From assembly GCF_005780165.1 (NCBI RefSeq), contig NZ_VAUV01000005.1, forward strand, positions 124,001 to 188,000: a stretch of DNA of 64,000 nt, read 5' to 3'. Positions 54,539 through 63,683 of the stretch are shown piece by piece. The position numbers and the translations under genes are program-made. Each line of letters opens with the position of its first letter. The first letter of the stretch is position 1. Origin of the DNA: Phragmitibacter flavus (GTDB lineage Bacteria > Verrucomicrobiota > Verrucomicrobiia > Verrucomicrobiales > Verrucomicrobiaceae). Below the pieces are notes generated by a model. That model did no database searches. It saw only the letters and a list, made by a program, of their open reading frames with translations, and was not told where the DNA came from.

Positions 54539-55078
54539 CTAGGCCGCATCCGAAGCCGCAACATTGATGGCTGACATCGCCAGTTCCGTCAGCTTTTTGT
54601 CAGTCGCGCCTTCCTCATCCAGGGTCTGTTGCAACACTTTCTGATCGTTCGTTTCACCGAGCAGTTCGGCAAAGGTTTGGGCCGATCCATAACCCGCGAT
54701 TTCATAGTGCTCCACCTTTTGCGCCGCGACAATGAGCGCTGCGTCGAGCACTTCAGGATCGCCCTCCTCCTCCATGATCTCCGCGCCCTCTTCAAGCAGC
54801 CCTGCCATGGCCTTGCACTTGGGGCCACGCGTGGAGGCCTCATGACCTTCCAGGATTTTTTCAAGCCTCGCGGCGTGTTCCTTGGTTTCCTCCAGATGCT
54901 GGGCAAAGCCCGCTTTCAACTCCTCATGGGTCGCTGCCTTTACCATCTTGGGTAGGGCCCGGATCAGTTGCTTTTCAGCACTGTAGAGGTCCTTCAATTC
55001 GTGAATATAAAGATTGAGCAAGGTGTTTAGTTTCATACGACGGGTGTTCGTGACGACCGGTTGTTGAGGTTGTGCCAT
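54539..55078 (-). CDS. DUF892 (YciE/YciF-like) ferritin-like protein
   Basis: 179 residues. Four-helix ferritin-like fold: LYIHELKDLYSAEKQLIRALPKM (with E-x6-Y-x2-E), then HLEETKEHAARLEKIL, VAAQKVEHYEIAGYGSAQTFAELL and a final helix. This is the DUF892 pattern (YciE/YciF), linked to general stress responses, probably binding a di-metal centre through the conserved Glu/His residues. ATG at 55,078; the in-frame ATG giving MKLNTLLN is an alternative start. It lies beside a two-component cluster. Confidence 0.88.
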   Translation of the reverse strand: MAQPQQPVVTNTRRMKLNTLLNLYIHELKDLYSAEKQLIRALPKMVKAATHEELKAGFAQHLEETKEHAARLEKILEGHEASTRGPKCKAMAGLLEEGAEIMEEEGDPEVLDAALIVAAQKVEHYEIAGYGSAQTFAELLGETNDQKVLQQTLDEEGATDKKLTELAMSAINVAASDAA

Positions 55079-55324
55079 CCTCTCCCGGAGAGCATTCCTG
55101 AACCAACGTTGGGGGCTAATCCTTACTCCTGGATCAAAACCATCCTGTTCCCCCGGCTGGCTGCCAGAAGGCTGCCCGAGTAATTGGAAACTATCACCAA
55201 CATGGATGAAACGCAGTCAACAAATGAACAGCCATGGGGCATTGCCCACTTAGCTCGACAGATACAAATACAGCCAAAGTTACATGCATACACTCAGACA
55301 CACGACCTTTAACGATTACCTTTT

Positions 55325-56077
55325 ATGTCGCACGATCTTTCCAAAACAAGATCTGACGTTGATGCAACACCAATCCGAGTTCTGTTGGTGGATGATCACC
55401 CGGTCTTTCGTCATGGCATCCGTCAATTGGTGAATCGCATGGATGATGCGGAAATATGTGGTGAAGCCGGAGACGCTCCAACAGCGCTCGATGCATTTCG
55501 CCGTCTGCATCCCGATTTGATTTTGCTCGACATCGGTTTGCCAGGGATGAACGGAATTGAATTGATCAAAATGGTGAAGTCTGAACAGAACAGCATGCCG
55601 GTTCTTGTCCTGTCGATGCACGATGAAGCCATTTATGGACTTGGTGCCCTTCGCGCCGGTGCCAAAGGCTACCTCCGCAAGGATGACGCACTTGACCATT
55701 TGAACGAGGCCTTGCACACCACCGCCAAGAACCGCTATTACCTGGGTCGGCGCTTTCTAAGTCATGTGGTCCGTGAAGCCATCCGTTGTGAAGATGAGAA
55801 AGACAACAGTCATGACATCAAGGGACTCACGGATCGCGAAATCGAAGTTTTTGACTTGCTCGGCAGCGGGCTGGGCACGCGGCAAATTGCCAGCAAGCTT
55901 GGCCTCAGCGTGAAAACCATCGAATCCCATTGCGCCCGCATCAAGGAGAAGCTGTTGTTGCACAGCGCTGCCCAACTGGTTGCTCTCGCCAAGGACTGGA
56001 GATCCGAAAGGGAGCGGGAAACAAGTTCATCCGACCAGGCGGCATGCAATACAGAAGTCCCCCCTAAATTCAACTAG
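55325..56077 (+). CDS. NarL/FixJ-type response regulator
   Basis: 250 residues. The receiver (about 17-135) has VLLVDDHPV acidic residues, the phosphoacceptor D in ILLDIGLPGMNG, the switch segment LSMHDE, and K in YLRKDD. A LuxR HTH (about 165-228) follows: LTDREIEVFDLLGSGLGTRQIASKLGLSVKTIESH. It is a DNA-binding output regulator, probably receiving phosphate from the kinase at 57,045. A second regulator of the same family lies 80 bp downstream. Confidence 0.93.
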   Translation: MSHDLSKTRSDVDATPIRVLLVDDHPVFRHGIRQLVNRMDDAEICGEAGDAPTALDAFRRLHPDLILLDIGLPGMNGIELIKMVKSEQNSMPVLVLSMHDEAIYGLGALRAGAKGYLRKDDALDHLNEALHTTAKNRYYLGRRFLSHVVREAIRCEDEKDNSHDIKGLTDREIEVFDLLGSGLGTRQIASKLGLSVKTIESHCARIKEKLLLHSAAQLVALAKDWRSERERETSSSDQAACNTEVPPKFN

Positions 56078-56157
56078 GGGAGGACAAAATCAGATGATGC
56101 CTCGGAGTGCTCACCTACAATCGTGCGGCCAAAAAGTTAAGAAAAGATTGCCGCACC

Positions 56158-56970
56158 ATGAGCCGAAACACTTCATTTGAACATCAGAAGAATGTGATCC
56201 TGGTTTTGGTCGTGGACGAGCAGGCGGCTTTTCGTTTGGGCATAAGCGCCCTAGTTGAGAGCATCCCTACCATGAAGGTATGCGGGGAGGCCGAATCGGG
56301 GTCGGTTGCCATGCAAATGTGCCTCGATCTTCGGCCGGATCTGGTAGTTCTCGATGCCCATCTGCACGATCTGGACAGTTTCGATTTGGCCAAATGCATC
56401 ACCGAAAGGTGCCCTGCAGTCCGACTTCTGATGCTGTCCACGCATGATCAGGCCATTTTTGCGGCTCGAGCCTACAAGTCAGGTGCCAGCGGATATGCTT
56501 GCAAGTCCGACGGTTTGGACGAACTGACGGTCGCCTTAAAAACCGTTGGCAGTCAGGGCACTTACCTAACTCCCTCGCTGCGCGACGATGTTCTCTTAAA
56601 CATCATCATCAATCTGCAGGACGAAACGCCGCCTTCCGCGCCCAAGCTCGATTCGCTGTCGCTCAGGCAACGACAGATTCTCGAATTTATGGGCGAGGGG
56701 AAGTCGCGCCATGACATTGCGCGCAGCCTTGGCGTCAGCGTCAAAACCGTAGAAACCCATCGCGGTCATGCCATGAAGAAATTGCGGTTAAGTTCGAGCA
56801 GGGAGATGCAGCGGCTCGCCAGGGATCTGCACCAGTTGGCAATGGGGGAAAATTTTCATTCTGATGCAGGCTTCGCGGAGGAGGGATTTGTCCTCGACGG
56901 TCGGATTGACATCGACATCCATCCGCCTCCCCGGTCGATGATCGCCGCCCCTCAACCAGCCAAAGAGTGA
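56158..56970 (+). CDS. NarL-type response regulator with altered acidic pocket
   Basis: 270 residues from ATG 56,158; an upstream ATG at 56,107 is possible. The receiver has VLVVDEQAAF in place of the usual DD pair (Asp-Glu), the phosphoacceptor in VVLDAHLHDL, and K in CKSDG. A LuxR-type HTH follows: LSLRQRQILEFMGEGKSRHDIARSLGVSVKTVETH. It resembles the preceding regulator and probably arose by duplication. The extra C-terminal about 50 residues (IDIDIHPPPRS) are unusual. Confidence 0.9.
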   Translation: MSRNTSFEHQKNVILVLVVDEQAAFRLGISALVESIPTMKVCGEAESGSVAMQMCLDLRPDLVVLDAHLHDLDSFDLAKCITERCPAVRLLMLSTHDQAIFAARAYKSGASGYACKSDGLDELTVALKTVGSQGTYLTPSLRDDVLLNIIINLQDETPPSAPKLDSLSLRQRQILEFMGEGKSRHDIARSLGVSVKTVETHRGHAMKKLRLSSSREMQRLARDLHQLAMGENFHSDAGFAEEGFVLDGRIDIDIHPPPRSMIAAPQPAKE

Positions 56971-57044
56971 ATCTGACGCTGGCTGATCCGACGCCTAATT
57001 AGATTCTTTCTCCACTTATAGATAAAAGTTCCCAACCAGCCCAA

Positions 57045-59444
57045 ATGTCTACCGAACCATCCCTGCCCGACACCTCCCCTGATCGTGCTGCCCCAACTGT
57101 CACGAGTGGGTTAAAAGGGGAGGAAGAACAGGGGATTGCCTCAAAACCAAGCATGATGGGCGATGTGGTCAGCCGTCTGGAGGAAGAGCTTGAACGCGTC
57201 AGACGAAAATTGCGTGAAACCGTGGAGAAATATGAAGCCTCCATTGAGGAACTAAAAGTCTTCACCAAGGAACTCCAGGCGAAGAATGAGGAGCTGCGGT
57301 CAAGCACTGAGGAGTTGGAGACCAGTCGCGAAAAACTGCAGTCGATCACCGAGGAGATCACCACCGTCAAAAAAGATCTGAAGCTGAAGGTCGAAGAGGT
57401 TGCCCAGGGCAACAGCGATCTTCAAAACCTGATGGCCTCCAGCAACATCGCGACGATCTTTGTTGATCGCGAACTGCGCATCAAACGCTATACCCCATCT
57501 GCCGTTGCATTGTTTGGCCTGATCGACACCGACGTGGGCCGCCCCTTGTCCGAACTCCGCCATCAATTTGATTACGGTGGCATGGTCGATGATGCCTCCC
57601 GTGTGCTGGAGCAGATGGGCGTGAGCGAACACGAAATCCGCTGCCGCGATGGACGCTGGTTCCTCGCCCGGATGCTGCCCTACCGGTCCGCAGCGAACAA
57701 CAGCGCAGGCGTGGTTCTGAACTTCGTCGAGATTACCGCGTTGAAGTCACTTGAGGAAGCATTCCAGGCGGTGAAGAAGGAGAAGGATGCCGATCTCGCC
57801 GCCATGGAGTGGTTGCAAAATCTTAGCAACCGACTCATTGCCACCTGCGAACTACAACCCCTTTTTGAGCAGATCCTCTCGGCCGCCATCGAAATCCAGG
57901 CCGGTGATTGTGGCATGTTACAACTGTGGAACCGGCACAGTGAAATGCTGGAGATTGTTGCCCATCAAGGAGTGGAAGCAGAACATCTCAGCCGATTCGG
58001 TGAGCTCTCACGTCAGGATGTCAGCACCACCAGCAAGCGTGCCTGGAACGAGAGACGGCGGATTGTCGTTGAAGATGTCGAGCAGGACCCCAATCTCGCA
58101 AGGCAACGCGATGCACTCCAAACCCACGGAATACGCTCCATTCATTCCATCCCGCTTTGTGGCCGCAGCGGAGAACCGTTGGGTGTTCTCTCCGTCAAAT
58201 TCAAACAACCTCGCAAACCGGCAGCACGCGAGCTTCGGCTCACCGACATCCTTGCCCGGCAGGCGGCGGATCTCATTGAACTGAAAGTCACCGCTGAAGA
58301 TCTCCGTCGGTTCAAGAATCGGCTGCAACGCGCTGTGGAGATCGAGACTGTCGGCATCTTGTTCCTCAAAAACAACGGTCGCATCAGCTATGTCAATGAT
58401 GCCTTCCTTCAGATGAGCGGTTATTCTCGCAGCGACTTCGAAGAAGGCATTTTGGCACAGGCATTCTTTTCATCCGGTGTCCTCGACAACGGCAGAGGAG
58501 AAGGCGTGATCCCCGACGCAGGGTCAAATCAGAAGCCACATCTTGCCACTTTCGAGAGGCAGTTCCAGCGCAGGGACGGCAGCCTTTGGTGGGCGCTGTC
58601 AACCGGCACCAGCATCTTCGACGACGAAGACGCCCTGTTTTTCATTGACCTCACCGAACGAAAAAAGGCGGAGGAAGCCTTGCTCAAATCGCGCGAAGAG
58701 TTGGAAACCTCCCTGCGGGCCACTGAAGAGGCCCGTCGCGTTGCCGAGGAGGCCGACAAGGTCAAGGAGCGCTTCATCGCGGTGCTGTCGCATGAACTAC
58801 GCACGCCATTGACACCCATCCTGATTGCCGTGCAGTCCCTGCTGGGCGACCCGGATCTTTCTCGCGACGTCAAGGAAACGCTGGGCATGATCGAACGAAA
58901 TGTGCTCCTTGAAACCCGCTTTATCAATGATCTGCTTGACCTTACTCACATCAACCGTGGTTCGCTCAGCATGGCCAACCAACCGCTTGATTTGCACGAG
59001 GCAGTGAAAAACGCCCTTGAAGTGTGTGCGTCCGATTTTGAACAAAAAAACCACCGGCTCGAAGTCCATCTCAAAGCCCCGCGCTCTCGAATCAAGGGCG
59101 ACTTTGACCGGCTCCAGCAGGTCTTTTGGAACCTGTTAAAAAACGCTGTCAAATTCACGCCGGCGGGAAAGGAAATCAGAGTGAGCACCTACGTTGAGGC
59201 GAATGAACACATTTGCGTGACGGTAACCGATACAGGTATCGGCATTGATGGGCACCATCTCGAAAAAATTTTCAAACCCTTCGTCCAGGCCGATTCCACC
59301 ATCAATCAAAACTATGGCGGACTGGGCCTTGGTCTCGCCATTTCAAAAGTCACCATTGACGCACACGGCGGTAAGTTGAAGGCCCACAGTGAAGGCCACG
59401 GCAGAGGGAGCACATTTACCGTCTCCTTCCCGCTCATCTCTTGA
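57045..59444 (+). CDS. Sensor histidine kinase with coiled coil, PAS, GAF, PAS and HisKA/HATPase domains
   Basis: 799 residues, no membrane segment. A coiled coil (about 40-125) and the first PAS (about 128-235) match the linker-PAS of CheB/CheR-fused chemotaxis-type sensors (SSTEELETSREKLQSITEE, then IATIFVDRELRIKRYTPSA). GAF is about 265-410, second PAS about 425-540. HisKA has its phosphorylated His in VLSHELRTPLTP near 583. The HATPase has NLLKNAVKF, DTGIGI and GLGLGLAISK. The cytoplasmic sensor probably reads a small ligand or redox state. The downstream receiver gene starts within or just after its stop. Confidence 0.92.
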   Translation: MSTEPSLPDTSPDRAAPTVTSGLKGEEEQGIASKPSMMGDVVSRLEEELERVRRKLRETVEKYEASIEELKVFTKELQAKNEELRSSTEELETSREKLQSITEEITTVKKDLKLKVEEVAQGNSDLQNLMASSNIATIFVDRELRIKRYTPSAVALFGLIDTDVGRPLSELRHQFDYGGMVDDASRVLEQMGVSEHEIRCRDGRWFLARMLPYRSAANNSAGVVLNFVEITALKSLEEAFQAVKKEKDADLAAMEWLQNLSNRLIATCELQPLFEQILSAAIEIQAGDCGMLQLWNRHSEMLEIVAHQGVEAEHLSRFGELSRQDVSTTSKRAWNERRRIVVEDVEQDPNLARQRDALQTHGIRSIHSIPLCGRSGEPLGVLSVKFKQPRKPAARELRLTDILARQAADLIELKVTAEDLRRFKNRLQRAVEIETVGILFLKNNGRISYVNDAFLQMSGYSRSDFEEGILAQAFFSSGVLDNGRGEGVIPDAGSNQKPHLATFERQFQRRDGSLWWALSTGTSIFDDEDALFFIDLTERKKAEEALLKSREELETSLRATEEARRVAEEADKVKERFIAVLSHELRTPLTPILIAVQSLLGDPDLSRDVKETLGMIERNVLLETRFINDLLDLTHINRGSLSMANQPLDLHEAVKNALEVCASDFEQKNHRLEVHLKAPRSRIKGDFDRLQQVFWNLLKNAVKFTPAGKEIRVSTYVEANEHICVTVTDTGIGIDGHHLEKIFKPFVQADSTINQNYGGLGLGLAISKVTIDAHGGKLKAHSEGHGRGSTFTVSFPLIS

Positions 59445-59494
59445 ATCAATGCAGCGTCACCTCCCTACCTGGCTCTCAGGCGGCCACCCCATGC

Positions 59495-60088
59495 ATGCAG
59501 CCCGAATCCGAGTTGATGAATCTAACTCCTGCAAACACTCAGGCGGAGGTGCTGAGTATATTTTTGGTAGAGGACGATCCCGATACGGCTCGCGTTCTTG
59601 GCCGCTACTTGCGACACCTCGGCCATCATGTGCAGCAGGCGTGTTGCATGAAGGATGCGTTGGCCGCGTTGCCTGTCAATCAACTGGATGTGTGGATTTC
59701 TGACATTGGTCTTCCGGACGGGACTGGCTGGCAACTGCTAAGACGGGCACGACTTCCTGCCTCCGTGTATCCCATCGCCATCAGTGGTTTCGGAACCGCC
59801 AACGATCTCAGTCAGAGTAAACAGGCGGGATTTCAAAGGCACCTCATCAAACCTTTTCACATTCAGGAATTGAACGAGATATTGATGGGTGTCGCCAGGG
59901 CGCGGCCAGCGGGACATTCCGAAACGTCGGAGGTTCTCTGCGGAGGGAGAGTTGAGAGAGCGGTCTATCCTATTGGACCCGCCGATGATGACGATCGCAT
60001 GGATGAAGCCACCGCCGAATCTTTCCCTGCCAGCGACCCTCCTTCATGGTGCTCGGGAAGGGACAGGTCACAGAGGAGGGTGGATTGA
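59495..60088 (+). CDS. Single-receiver response regulator with an ESFPASDPP tail
   Basis: About 197 residues from ATG 59,495; TTG at 59,441, overlapping the kinase stop, and ATG 59,516 are alternatives. The receiver has IFLVEDDPDTARVL, the phosphoacceptor in VWISDIGLPDGTGW, and K in HLIKPFH. No DNA-binding domain follows. The C-terminus instead carries DEATAESFPASDPPSW, a motif otherwise common at the ends of small stress-associated proteins. Immediately follows its likely kinase, so it may act by protein-protein contact or as a phosphate sink. Confidence 0.86.
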   Translation: MQPESELMNLTPANTQAEVLSIFLVEDDPDTARVLGRYLRHLGHHVQQACCMKDALAALPVNQLDVWISDIGLPDGTGWQLLRRARLPASVYPIAISGFGTANDLSQSKQAGFQRHLIKPFHIQELNEILMGVARARPAGHSETSEVLCGGRVERAVYPIGPADDDDRMDEATAESFPASDPPSWCSGRDRSQRRVD

Positions 60089-60126
60089 GAATTCAGGCAG
60101 GTTGCATGGCATGCTGTGCAGGAAAA

Positions 60127-60384
60127 TCATGAGCCGCCTTGCTCTTCGCGATGCTCTGCCTCATTCCTGATCTGACGCCCTCCGCGGGAAATGAAGGCCG
60201 CCACGATCAAAGCTCCTCCGCCAATCATCATCACGATGCCGATGGCACTTAGCGCGATGGTAAGCATGAACAGCACCCCTACGATGATCAACAGCGCCCC
60301 GCTGATGATCCATGTCAGTCTCGGGCGAGGGGAATTCTCCCCGGGTTGGTTGTGCGGTGTCGAGTTCATCTCATGGGTCTCCAT
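60127..60384 (-). CDS. Small two-helix membrane protein
   Basis: 85 residues with two closely spaced hydrophobic helices (TWIISGALLIIVGVLFMLTIA and IGIVMMIGGGALIVAAFI) and a charged C-terminus (RQIRNEAEHREEQ). No family is recognised. It directly follows the gene at 60,385 (stop next to start), so both are one operon. It may be an envelope stress protein, judging from the neighbouring DUF892 and two-component genes; that is inference. Confidence 0.6.
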   Translation of the reverse strand: METHEMNSTPHNQPGENSPRPRLTWIISGALLIIVGVLFMLTIALSAIGIVMMIGGGALIVAAFISRGGRQIRNEAEHREEQGGS

Positions 60385-60579
60385 TCACGGGGTTACATTG
60401 TCCTTGGTGGGCTCCTTGCGATCCAGTCCCGTGGTCCCTCCGCCGCCAGGCGCGGCTTTTCCAGAAACCATCGTCCACAGCACTGCTCCTACAATGACCG
60501 CAAACAGCAGGCATACCAAAATGAGGCAGCCGCTTACGGACTTGTCTTTTTTCACTTTTTCAAGATTTGGGTCTTTCAT
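60385..60579 (-). CDS. Small single-helix membrane protein
   Basis: 64 residues from ATG 60,579. A lysine-rich start (NLEKVKKDKSVSG), one membrane helix (CLILVCLLFAVIVGAVLWTM), then a glycine-rich and charged tail. The longer open frame upstream has no good start context. It is transcribed with the two-helix protein. Function unknown. Confidence 0.55.
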   Translation of the reverse strand: MKDPNLEKVKKDKSVSGCLILVCLLFAVIVGAVLWTMVSGKAAPGGGGTTGLDRKEPTKDNVTP

Positions 60580-60873
60580 CGGCTGCGTGGTGTGAAATAA
60601 GTTTAAGCGGCCCCTTGTTATCCATTTATATCGTCCGCCCTGCATTAGTGGGCGTGCATCAACCCGACCCGATGCATCAATCGGTCGCCTGCCTGATGAT
60701 AACCCGAGTCCGATGTGGGGGATCATTGTCTGCATCAAGGTCTTGCCCTCTTCCGGCAGAGAAGGGCAACGGAACAGTTAACACCAACGTTCGATGAATT
60801 GTCCGCCGAACTTCATGATGGAAGTAACCGTGGTCTTCCCGTCGATACCGCCGAATTGAAGCAGACAGTGTTG

Positions 60874-61767
60874 CTATTTGCCCCGCCGGAAGACTGACCA
60901 ATAGGCCATGCCAATCAAACCTCCCCCAATGATATTGCCAGTCGTTGACCACAAGAGATTCCATAAAAACCCGGTTGCGGTTAGATCAGTGAACGCGGTG
61001 GGTTCCACTCCCGCCGCAAGCCAAAAGGCCTGGTCTGCAAAGGCCAGGATCATGAGCCCCATTGGAATCAGGGACATATTGGCCACCGAGTGCTCAAACC
61101 CACACGCTACGAACGCGGTGATTGGCCATACAATGGCGAAAATTTTTCCTTGAGTGGCTCGTGCACTCAGGCTCAACCACACCGCAAGACACACCAGCAT
61201 GTTTGCCAAAATGCCGGATGCCAGAGCGCTTCCCGCAGTCAACCCCGCTTTGCGTTGCGCTGTCTCCAAAGCGGCAAGCCCCACCTGACCATCTCCCGCA
61301 GTATGCCCACCTGCCAGCACAAACAGCATCACGATGAGCACGGAGCCCACAAAATTACCTCCATAAGCCCAAGCCCACGCTGACAACACTTCGACCGCCG
61401 TTGCGCGCTCCTGAGCACGAGGGATCACCATCATCGTATTGCCGGTGAACAATTCCGCTCCTCCCACCACCACCAGGATCAATCCCAATGAAAATGCCAT
61501 CCCACAGAGTCCTTGCCGCACGCCGAAAGGGAGATCTGCCCCGCCTGCGAGAACCACCTGGGAGAAAATCGAACCAAAGCCAATGTATGCACCTGCCAGC
61601 GTCGCCAGCACCCACAAATTGGGCGTTTTCACACCAGCCTTGCGGGCAAAAAATGTCTCCGCCTTGCGGGCGATCTCCTCGGGCAACAAGTCATCCACCT
61701 TCACCTCAACCTTGCCCGTCGATGCGTTGTTCGTGCTGCTCATCTTCTTCGCCAATTCAGGGTTCAT
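60874..61767 (-). CDS. Formate/nitrite transporter (FNT) family channel
   Basis: 297 residues. Six membrane helices in the FNT fold: an amphipathic start (LPEEIARKAETFFARKAG), LAGAYIGFGSIFSQVV, LGLILVVVGGAELFTGNTMM (the FNT signature), WAWAYGGNFVGSVLIVMLF, GILANMLVCLAVWLS and GFEHSVANMSLIPMGLMI containing the conserved pore histidine. It conducts formate, nitrite or a similar small anion across the inner membrane; the substrate cannot be fixed from sequence. It stands alone between the small membrane proteins and a surE remnant. Confidence 0.9.
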   Translation of the reverse strand: MNPELAKKMSSTNNASTGKVEVKVDDLLPEEIARKAETFFARKAGVKTPNLWVLATLAGAYIGFGSIFSQVVLAGGADLPFGVRQGLCGMAFSLGLILVVVGGAELFTGNTMMVIPRAQERATAVEVLSAWAWAYGGNFVGSVLIVMLFVLAGGHTAGDGQVGLAALETAQRKAGLTAGSALASGILANMLVCLAVWLSLSARATQGKIFAIVWPITAFVACGFEHSVANMSLIPMGLMILAFADQAFWLAAGVEPTAFTDLTATGFLWNLLWSTTGNIIGGGLIGMAYWSVFRRGK

Positions 61768-62008
61768 TCTGTCGCCGACATCGACTCCGATATGGGTTCG
61801 CCATCGTCAGCAGAAGATGCCAATGCACCTACAAGTCATAGCCGACAGGTGAGCCCATGAAAGGATCGCTGCTGAACTTGCTTCTGGTTGGATCAATCGA
61901 ACCCGAACCGATCCGAGCAATCCTCTCGGCCGGTCACCTGGGGCGATCTGACGTCGCAGCAGCTCATCACTGAAAACCATGCTGCAGGCGTCGCTAGCGG
62001 GGCTGGTT

Positions 62009-62290
62009 TCAGTTACCGTTCCACGATGACGACGCAGCCAGTTTATCAAGCGCCGCGTGATCCGTCAGATCAAGCCGTAAAGGGGTGATGGAAACATACC
62101 CATCATCGACGGCACGCCGGTCGGTTCCCTCTTCGGCAGGTTCCAGTGGAATGACAGAGCACGAGTAAATGGGACGATGAAAAGGATCCTCGCTCGGAAT
62201 GACGGTGCCATCGTAATGTCGAACCGATTGACGAGTCCAGCGGATGCCGTGCGGAGATGATGGGAAGTCGCGGGAAATTCTAGGACGGTC
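62009..62290 (-). pseudogene. surE: C-terminal remnant of surE (5'/3'-nucleotidase)
   Basis: The minus-strand frame ending at 62,009 reads [22 protein letters not shown], then [20 protein letters not shown] and [17 protein letters not shown], the C-terminus of SurE nucleotidases. Only about 90 residues remain. The metal-binding N-terminal NDDG half is missing, and upstream the frame runs into the antisense of the DUF1080 gene. The gene was probably truncated by a deletion or rearrangement that joined it to the DUF1080 locus. Confidence 0.78.
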
Positions 62291-62295
62291 GCCGG

Positions 62296-63642
62296 CTACG
62301 GTTTTTCGATGGTGATCTGGCGGAAGGCTACGGGGTCGTTGTGGCCGGCGAAGCCGAAGTAGCCGGAGGAGCGGTTGAGGCCGGGATGGGGTTTGTTGTC
62401 CATGAAGGTGGACGGGTCGATTTTGGAAAGGTCGGTGTTGAGGATGGGGACGCCGTTGAGTTCGACGTTGATGGTGCTGCCTTTGACGGTGGTTGTTTGA
62501 TGGTTCCATTCGCCGATGGGAAATTGATAACCGCGTTGGGCGACGGCGAGACCATAGGCGGAGCCGTGGACCTGCTGGGGTTTGATGGGGCCTTTGATTT
62601 TGTCGTAATTGTCGTCGAGGATTTGGATCTCGGTCATGCCCTCATAAGCGGGACCGCCTTTGCCGGGATAACGAATGGCGAGTCCGTTGTTGCCGGCGGG
62701 AGGGAGGAGGAATTCGAGGCGGGCGGTGAAGTCGGAGAGCTCGGTGTTCCAATAAAGGTTGCCGCCTTTGCCGGCTTTGCAGCGGATGGACTGGTCGATG
62801 ATTTCGTAGTTTTCGGCATCGCCTGCCCAACCGGTGAGGTCTTTGCCGTTGAAGATGGATTGGGCGGATTGAGGGGTTTTGCTGCGCAGGTATTCGACGG
62901 CTTCGGCGTTGGGGATTTCGCGGACGAAGACGTTGCGCCAGCGAATTTCGCCGCCGTGGGTTTGCAGCTGGATGGGACCTTTGGCGGGGACGGGGCGTTG
63001 CTGGTCGGCGGGCAGTTTTTTGTCGTAGTAGTTTTCGAGGATGGCGTGATCGACGACGAGCTGGTCGTTGAGCCAGATGCTGACGCGGCTGCCGATCATG
63101 TGAATCCGGAACTGGTTCCATTCGCCGAAGGGTTTGTCGGCTTTGACGAGGGGATCTTTGCCGGAGGTGCCGGGTGAGTTGTTCCAGAGGCCGCCGGAGC
63201 CTTTGGGTTTGCCGAGGGAGACGGCTTTTTCGTCGGATTCGGTGCTGTCCCAGATTTGGACCTGGGGGACACCGCGGAGGTAGATGCCGCTGTCGGCTAG
63301 GGGAACGGTTTTGTATTCGAGGTGCAGTTCGAAGTTGCCGTAGTCTTTTTCGGTGGTGGCGTAGTCGCCGAAGCCGTCGTTGATGAGTTCTTCGTTTTCG
63401 ACGCGCCAGTGGGGGATGCCGGTTTTTTCGTTGGTGGCGGTCATGCTGGCTGTCCATTTCTGGATCTGCGCGTCGCGTTCGGCTTCGGGGAGTTCGAGAA
63501 GTTTGCGATGGTCGTAGGTGCTGCCGCCGCGCCATCCGCTGAGGTCTTTGCCGTTGAAAAGTGGAGTGAAGCCTTCGGGTGGGGTGGCTGCGTGGGCGGA
63601 GAGGCTGGTGAGGCCGAGAAGGAGGAGTGGAAGAAGCTTCAT
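62296..63642 (-). CDS. Secreted tandem DUF1080 (3-keto-disaccharide hydrolase-like) protein
   Basis: 448 residues. N-terminal signal peptide ([17 protein letters not shown]). Two DUF1080 domains: the first (about 22-245) opens with [13 protein letters not shown] and includes NFELHLEYK and DSGIYLRG; the second (about 262-448) repeats [18 protein letters not shown] and [21 protein letters not shown]. The beta-jelly-roll fold is related to concanavalin-like lectins/glucanases, and some members hydrolyse 3-keto-glycosides. It is probably exported and acts on a polysaccharide. The family is typical of Verrucomicrobiota and Planctomycetota. Confidence 0.9.
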   Translation of the reverse strand: MKLLPLLLLGLTSLSAHAATPPEGFTPLFNGKDLSGWRGGSTYDHRKLLELPEAERDAQIQKWTASMTATNEKTGIPHWRVENEELINDGFGDYATTEKDYGNFELHLEYKTVPLADSGIYLRGVPQVQIWDSTESDEKAVSLGKPKGSGGLWNNSPGTSGKDPLVKADKPFGEWNQFRIHMIGSRVSIWLNDQLVVDHAILENYYDKKLPADQQRPVPAKGPIQLQTHGGEIRWRNVFVREIPNAEAVEYLRSKTPQSAQSIFNGKDLTGWAGDAENYEIIDQSIRCKAGKGGNLYWNTELSDFTARLEFLLPPAGNNGLAIRYPGKGGPAYEGMTEIQILDDNYDKIKGPIKPQQVHGSAYGLAVAQRGYQFPIGEWNHQTTTVKGSTINVELNGVPILNTDLSKIDPSTFMDNKPHPGLNRSSGYFGFAGHNDPVAFRQITIEKP

Positions 63643-63683
63643 GGGTAAACAAAATGGATTGAAGCTTTTTGGTAACTGGCGGG

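Noticed and set aside
62341-63177. 278-codon plus-strand frame
   Set aside because: Antisense to the DUF1080 gene, which has a signal peptide and two recognisable domains.
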